Below are positions 59,614-64,000 of a DNA stretch of 64,000 bases, piece after piece. The notes beneath the pieces are model-generated. The model was not told the DNA's origin. It saw nothing but the letters and a program-made list of their open reading frames with translations, and did no database searches. Position numbers and translations under genes: made by a program. The DNA is from Prochlorococcus sp. AG-402-K22 (GTDB lineage: Bacteria; Cyanobacteriota; Cyanobacteriia; PCC-6307; Cyanobiaceae), in NCBI GenBank assembly GCA_003216755.1, contig QCIJ01000004.1:1-64000 (forward strand). Reading direction: 5' to 3'. How positions within the stretch are numbered: the stretch's first letter is position 1; every line of letters begins with the position of its first letter.

Positions 59614-60628
59614 AAATTTAAATAAACTACTAAATTATTCTTTATTAAAAATTTCATTAATACCAATAATGTTATGGATAATTTCTTCTTTAGTATTTAT
59701 TTTATTGAGAGTTGCTCCAGGCGACCCTGTCGATGCAATACTTGGATCTGGTGCCGATGAAGTTTCAAGGGAATTTCTTAGAAATAAATTGGGGCTAAAT
59801 GAACCTTTAATAAATCAATATTTTTCATATATTAAAAATATATTGTACTTAGATTTTGGCCAATCTCTTAGTAACCAAGAGCCAGTCCTAAATATTATTC
59901 TTAAGTCATTGCCTGCAAGTCTTGAGCTTGGATTCTTTTCAATGTTAAGTGCCACACTAATAGGATTCCCATTAGGATTAATAGGCTTAAGAAATAGAGG
60001 TAAAAAGACTGATTATATTGCAAGAATATTAGGAATTGCTACGTATGCTACTCCTCCTTTTTGGGGTGCAATGTTAGCGCAATTATTATTTTCTGTATTT
60101 TTTAATATTTCCCCAATAGGGGGTAGATTTCCAATATTTCAGCAACAACCTCAAATTACAGGTTTTCTAGTTTTAGATAGCATTCTTTCAAACAATATTA
60201 CTGCTTTTAAAGATTCCCTTTATCATATCGCACTTCCTTCCATTACTCTTGGCTTTCTTTTGAGTGGTATATTAAGTCGCTCATTAAGAGTAAATTTAGA
60301 TAAAACATTAAAAAGTGATTACGTAAATGCTGCTATATGTAGAGGGATATCGAAGGAAAAAATCCTTTTAAACCATGCTTTACCTAATGCTTTATTGCCA
60401 ATTGTCACTATTTCTGGCTTGACTATGGCGTCATTAGCAGGAGGTGCTCTATTGTTCGAAGTAACTTTTTCATGGCCAGGTATTGCTTTAAGATTACATG
60501 AAGCTATTTCTCAGAGAGACTATACCTTGGTTCAAGGTATTGTAATTTTTACCTCTATGCTCATAGTTTCTTTAAATCTCTTTGTGGATATATTAATTGC
60601 CTATTTAGATCCACGAATAGAGTACTAA
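59606..60628 (+). CDS. ABC transporter permease, DppB/OppB type
   Basis: The 340-residue inner-membrane permease has about six transmembrane segments, a typical N-terminal helix followed by RVAPGDPVDAILG near residue 35, and the EAA loop (CRGISKEKILLNHALPNA near 248) that docks the ATPase. The ATG at 59606 overlaps the upstream stop (ATGAGTAG) and is preferred to TTG 59603. The partner permease DppC and ATPases DppD/F are not next to it. The TAA shares CTAA (60625-60628) with the convergent hydrolase. Confidence 0.87.
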   Translation: MSRNLNKLLNYSLLKISLIPIMLWIISSLVFILLRVAPGDPVDAILGSGADEVSREFLRNKLGLNEPLINQYFSYIKNILYLDFGQSLSNQEPVLNIILKSLPASLELGFFSMLSATLIGFPLGLIGLRNRGKKTDYIARILGIATYATPPFWGAMLAQLLFSVFFNISPIGGRFPIFQQQPQITGFLVLDSILSNNITAFKDSLYHIALPSITLGFLLSGILSRSLRVNLDKTLKSDYVNAAICRGISKEKILLNHALPNALLPIVTISGLTMASLAGGALLFEVTFSWPGIALRLHEAISQRDYTLVQGIVIFTSMLIVSLNLFVDILIAYLDPRIEY

Positions 60629-62175
60629 TTTTTGGAAACTTCTTTTATAGTCTCAAGATCTAAAAGATGGAATTTAAGTCCTAAATAACTTTGGTTTTTA
60701 ATTACTCTTGTAAACTCTTGGTCCTTAATATTTTCTAAAAATTTGACTACAAATTTAGCAGATAAATCTTGTACTAAAATTGGATTTGAACCAATAAAAG
60801 AATCACTTATTTTGAAGACGTCATTATTTTCTTGATAACTTTTATTAATTCTTATTGGAGAGAAATGACTTGCTCCTTCAATAATTAGAAATCTATTTGA
60901 TCGATTATTTAACGAAGAAAAAACCCTAAATTGTTCATTCATTAACGGCGTAATAAGGTCATATGTACCGCCTATTAGAAGTGTTGGTGTTTTAATGCCA
61001 GAACTATTTTCTTTTGGCCATACTAAACTGCCAAACGGATTAAATCCTATTATTGCACTTGCCTTATTAGCGTTATTTTTCTCAGGGAATGGAATTTCGC
61101 TTAATTGACATTGAAGTAGTTTTGATAAATTTGTTACTGCGAAATCTTTTAATGCCCAATCACATCTTTCCTCAAGTTGATCAGTTGGTTTGTTACCTTC
61201 ATATAAAAGTGCTATTAAAGCCCCAAGTGAATGCCCCATTAAGATATAAGAATTATTAGGTATGCCAAATTCCCTATTCTTATGAGATTTTAATACAGCA
61301 TCTAAATCTTTAATTCTATATAAAAAAAAGTCTGCACTTCCTGGAATTGATTGCCCTTCCTCAAGTACCTCAGTTATTGATTTTAAATTACTTCCTCTAT
61401 GGTCTATAAATACTATTGGCCACCCACTTTTAATTAATTCGTTTCCTATCCACTTAAAATTATTAATTTCGCCTCCAAGTCCAGGCATAAAAATTATTAG
61501 TTCTTTGTTGTTGTTTGTTTTATTATTTTTCCATAATTCAACTTCAAGAGGTTTTACTCGGTGAGAAGCATAAATTTTTTTATTTATCTTTGTGAATTCA
61601 GATTTAAAATTATTATCACTTTTTTTAGTTGGTTCATCGTTAATTTTTTCAAGATTATTCAATTTCGAAATAAGATTTTGTTGCATTGCTAATTCATTTT
61701 TCCAAGATGAAATTATTAAAATTAAATTATCAATATCCAATGAAATTTCTTCTGTACGTATTGCCTTTATGATGTCTAAAGTTGAAACTTCTTTTTTCTC
61801 CTCCAGTAAATTTTCAATAGTGTTATAAATTTCGATTCCATCATCATCATTTGGTACTTTAATAGTTTTGCTTAATTCTGTAAGAATTTTTCGTCCTATC
61901 CAACTTCTTAATACTTCTCTATTTAAACCCTCTTCTTTGAATACTGGAAATTCTAAAAATTTTGATAATTCAAAAACTTTTATTAATCCATTATTTCTTA
62001 ACCAATCTATTAATTCTGTTGAATCATTGTCGTATTTTTCTAATTTTGATAATTGTTCTATAGTAAAAGGGATCTTCATCTCTTCAAAATTAATATTTAT
62101 CTTTTCAGCTGCCTTTGAACCATTATTAAAAAATAATCCAAAAAAACCTAAAAATATTATAAAAATGTATTTCAC
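60625..62175 (-). CDS. Large secreted or membrane-attached alpha/beta hydrolase (DUF1400-like N-terminus)
   Basis: The 516-residue protein has a signal-like hydrophobic N-terminus (about residues 3-22), a helical domain of about 170 residues that resembles the cyanobacterial DUF1400 region, then an alpha/beta hydrolase core. IIFMPGLGG near 223 and the nucleophile elbow MGHSLGAL near 310 (central serine) are seen, with a catalytic histidine likely in GASHFSPI near 440. The substrate is unknown; a lipase or chlorophyllase-like role would be speculation. The start is GTG 62175, only two bases from the start of the divergent MFS gene. Confidence 0.75.
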   Translation of the reverse strand: MKYIFIIFLGFFGLFFNNGSKAAEKININFEEMKIPFTIEQLSKLEKYDNDSTELIDWLRNNGLIKVFELSKFLEFPVFKEEGLNREVLRSWIGRKILTELSKTIKVPNDDDGIEIYNTIENLLEEKKEVSTLDIIKAIRTEEISLDIDNLILIISSWKNELAMQQNLISKLNNLEKINDEPTKKSDNNFKSEFTKINKKIYASHRVKPLEVELWKNNKTNNNKELIIFMPGLGGEINNFKWIGNELIKSGWPIVFIDHRGSNLKSITEVLEEGQSIPGSADFFLYRIKDLDAVLKSHKNREFGIPNNSYILMGHSLGALIALLYEGNKPTDQLEERCDWALKDFAVTNLSKLLQCQLSEIPFPEKNNANKASAIIGFNPFGSLVWPKENSSGIKTPTLLIGGTYDLITPLMNEQFRVFSSLNNRSNRFLIIEGASHFSPIRINKSYQENNDVFKISDSFIGSNPILVQDLSAKFVVKFLENIKDQEFTRVIKNQSYLGLKFHLLDLETIKEVSKN

Positions 62176-62177
62176 TC

Positions 62178-63407
62178 GTGATTAGTCCAAATAGTTTTCA
62201 AATTAGCAAAAATTGGTGGATGAAATTCCCATATCCTTTGAGGCTAATAACTAAAATAAGATTTTATGCTGCATTTGGAGCAGGAGGTGTTATTTATTTA
62301 ACATCACTCATTTTTAATAATATTGGATTATCTGCAACAGATATAGGTTTGGGTTTTACCATATCAGCAATAATAGGGACTGCAACGAGATTTTTTACAG
62401 GTAATTATCTAAATAAAAAAGGGAAAATACAATTTCCATTAATTTCTTCATCAATACTAAGTATTACGGCAAGCTTATTCCTCATTTTTTCAAAAGAAAC
62501 TTATTTTTACATAATTGGACAATCAATTGTTGGTGCTGCTGCAGGCATATATTGGCCTTCCGCAGAATTCGGGGTGCCTTATTTTTGCTATCCCATAGAT
62601 ACAAGAAAAGCTTATGCTCTTGTTAGGAGTTCGGAAGCTTTAGGGATATTTTTAGGAGTATTTTTGGGAGGGTTTATGACAAATTATTTATACTCAAAAT
62701 CAATTTTTATAAATGATATATTTTGTATGTTTGTTATTACTTATTTAATTTCGAAAAATAATTCTTCTATCACAAGAAACCTGGAAAATTTCCAAAAAAA
62801 ATTAGTAAATCCAGTAAAACAGACACAATTGAAATGGAATAAAAATTCCAAAATAATTATTTTATCTATTTTGTTAATAACTACATCGTTAGCTTTGATT
62901 CAAGTAACTTTGCCTTTAGATCTTGTTAAAGGTGGAGTATTTCGAAATGAATTAAGTAAAGAAATTACTAGTTTTATAATTTCTATTCAGTTAATTTTGT
63001 TGTTGTTTTTACAATGGCCTGTTGGTTCTTGGATATCAAAGAAAGGTAGATTATTTGGATTGAAATTTAGTTTAATAAACTTCTCTTTTGCTTCATTTTT
63101 ATTATTTATATCTAGTTATTTAAATATTACAGCTTTTTTTTTGATTTCTTTTTCTTTGATATTAGTTAGTTTAGGGACTGCTTCATTTCTTCCAACTTCA
63201 ACAGATGTTGTTTTCAGAATAGCGCCTTCAAAGAAAAAAGGTTTTGCCCTTGCGCTACTGTCACAGTGTTTCGCTATGGGTTATTTTTTTGGACCATTTA
63301 TTTCGGGACGTATATTAGACCTATTTGGTTACGCTTCAATAATCTGGCTTTCTATATCATTTTGCTGCTTTGTTGTATTCTTAATTCTATTTAGGAAATT
63401 ATTTTAA
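62178..63407 (+). CDS. Major facilitator superfamily transporter
   Basis: The 409-residue protein has about 12 hydrophobic segments in two six-helix halves split by a basic loop near residues 200-225, the MFS plan. A Gly/Arg-rich cytosolic loop (RFFTGNYLNKKGK near 73) follows helix 2, where MFS motif A lies. The substrate is unknown; multidrug or solute export is likely. The start GTG 62178 gives 14 extra residues over the in-frame ATG 62220 (MKFPYPLRL), and the ATG is a credible alternative. The stop shares TTAA with the convergent DUF2834-like gene. Confidence 0.82.
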   Translation: MISPNSFQISKNWWMKFPYPLRLITKIRFYAAFGAGGVIYLTSLIFNNIGLSATDIGLGFTISAIIGTATRFFTGNYLNKKGKIQFPLISSSILSITASLFLIFSKETYFYIIGQSIVGAAAGIYWPSAEFGVPYFCYPIDTRKAYALVRSSEALGIFLGVFLGGFMTNYLYSKSIFINDIFCMFVITYLISKNNSSITRNLENFQKKLVNPVKQTQLKWNKNSKIIILSILLITTSLALIQVTLPLDLVKGGVFRNELSKEITSFIISIQLILLLFLQWPVGSWISKKGRLFGLKFSLINFSFASFLLFISSYLNITAFFLISFSLILVSLGTASFLPTSTDVVFRIAPSKKKGFALALLSQCFAMGYFFGPFISGRILDLFGYASIIWLSISFCCFVVFLILFRKLF

Positions 63408-63775
63408 TTAATTTTTTCTAATTCAATAATTCTTCTCTCTCTTAGAAATAAGAAAAAAGGTGCAGAGAATGCAAATGCAATAAGAAAAGTGCCTATGTAA
63501 ACAACCCACATATTTTTTATATTCAATTTTTTTGATTCATTTACTATCCATATAAAAATAGCGCTTGCACCTACTAACAAGTCTCTAGAAATTGACTGTG
63601 CTGCAGGGTTGGCATTTGCTAAGGAAATGAAGTTATTGATATCAAAACTATTTCCATATTCTCTGGCAAATTCCAAATTTGCCATCATTGGAAGGACCGC
63701 ACCTAAAATAGATAGAAAAAGGTAAAGATAAGATAGGATCTGTTTATTATCTTTTAAAATGTTAAATGAATTCAC
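63404..63775 (-). CDS. Small membrane protein, DUF2834-like
   Basis: The 123-residue protein has three hydrophobic segments (about residues 14-32, 67-82 and 88-108) and a charged tail. The pattern LYLFLSILGAVLPM near the start and SRDLLVGASAIFIWIV in the middle matches my memory of DUF2834, a family of unknown function in cyanobacteria and marine bacteria. The start is GTG 63775. It is divergent from the PfkB-family gene across 40 bases. Confidence 0.72.
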   Translation of the reverse strand: MNSFNILKDNKQILSYLYLFLSILGAVLPMMANLEFAREYGNSFDINNFISLANANPAAQSISRDLLVGASAIFIWIVNESKKLNIKNMWVVYIGTFLIAFAFSAPFFLFLRERRIIELEKIN

Positions 63776-63815
63776 TTGTCAAAATATTTCCTTTAATAAT
63801 AGTATTTAAAAGCTT

Positions 63816-64000
63816 ATGGCTGTTGAAAAGAATAATAAACTTGAAGATTATAAATTTAAAAAAGGAAATTTAAATTTAGCTATAGTTGGTCACGTTGAGT
63901 GGATAAATTTCTTAAAGGTCGATCAATTACCAAAACCTGGGGTTATTTCTCATTCTGAAAAGTCCCTTGAATATCCAGCTGGTGGAGGATCTATTATAGC
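63816..64000 (+). CDS. PfkB-family carbohydrate kinase (3' end outside window)
   Basis: Only the first 61 codons are visible. After a charged N-terminal 17 residues comes NLAIVGHVEWINFLKVDQLP and then a GGGSI segment, which is the opening of ribokinase/PfkB-type kinases, where the GG motif lies in the sugar-binding fold. The substrate (ribose, fructose, adenosine or another) cannot be told. The frame is open to the right edge. Confidence 0.75.
   Translation, partial: MAVEKNNKLEDYKFKKGNLNLAIVGHVEWINFLKVDQLPKPGVISHSEKSLEYPAGGGSII

Noticed and set aside
60780..60800. GGATTTGAACC resembling a tRNA T-arm on the minus strand
   Set aside because: No acceptor or anticodon stem can be formed around it, and it is inside the alpha/beta hydrolase coding frame.

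Overview
The window looks like core chromosome of a high-light-adapted Prochlorococcus (marine picocyanobacterium). The evidence is very low GC and AT-rich third codon positions, tiny intergenic gaps, and cyanobacterial genes (chlI, petG, petH, cytochrome cM, PsbP-like lipoprotein, sasA, crtL, opcA). The small RNA Yfr1 also lies between a GuaB3-type IMP dehydrogenase gene and trxA. I see no insertion sequence, prophage, CRISPR array, rRNA or clear pseudogene. No stretch over 300 bases lacks a gene. The identification comes from recognising protein families, not from a database search. The exact strain cannot be named.

Layout. 1-4.6 kb: recB (cut by the left edge) and recD. 4.7-8.6 kb: a DEAD-box RNA helicase with a structured leader, a small secreted Cys protein and an ABC exporter. 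8.6-16.3 kb: PsbP-like lipoprotein, recR-lipA, then a six-gene minus-strand run lysA-cdaA-uppS-bioB-trhO-unknown. 16.4-25.6 kb: rimI, clpC, a glycerol dehydrogenase-like enzyme, an alpha/beta hydrolase, cdsA, a basic amino acid decarboxylase and an ABC1 kinase. 25.7-31.9 kb: a membrane HTH protein, malQ, prs, two unknowns, sasA, tRNA-Glu and an SRPBCC protein. 32.1-39.9 kb: petH-zwf-opcA-cobB, then DUF212, crtE and folD on the minus strand. 40-46.6 kb: a PgpH-like HD protein, a membrane protein, leuA, a GH57 enzyme and lycopene cyclase. 46.6-53.7 kb: gyrA, guaB3, Yfr1, trxA-hisH-rsmD, petG (minus strand, overlapping rsmD), cytM-trmJ. 53.8-64 kb: chlI-ruvC-folate ligase-sufE-hom, a small unknown, dppA-dppB, a large alpha/beta hydrolase, an MFS transporter, a DUF2834-like protein and the start of a PfkB-family kinase.

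Functional threads. Night-time carbon and NADPH metabolism is well represented: malQ, GH57, zwf-opcA, petH and prs, plus the clock-output kinase SasA. Photosynthesis and pigment genes include chlI, petG, cytM, petH, psbP-like, crtE, crtL, and tRNA-Glu, which also feeds tetrapyrrole synthesis. Both halves of a cyclic di-AMP circuit appear to be present: a CdaA cyclase in the lysA-uppS operon and a PgpH-like HD phosphodiesterase about 25 kb away.

No clearly new multi-gene system is visible. The best leads are the mutually exclusive hairpins before the RNA helicase gene, the membrane-anchor-like N-terminus of ferredoxin-NADP reductase, the variant cyclase motif paired with a shortened PgpH-like protein, and an 11-bp-arm palindrome between leuA and the GH57 gene.
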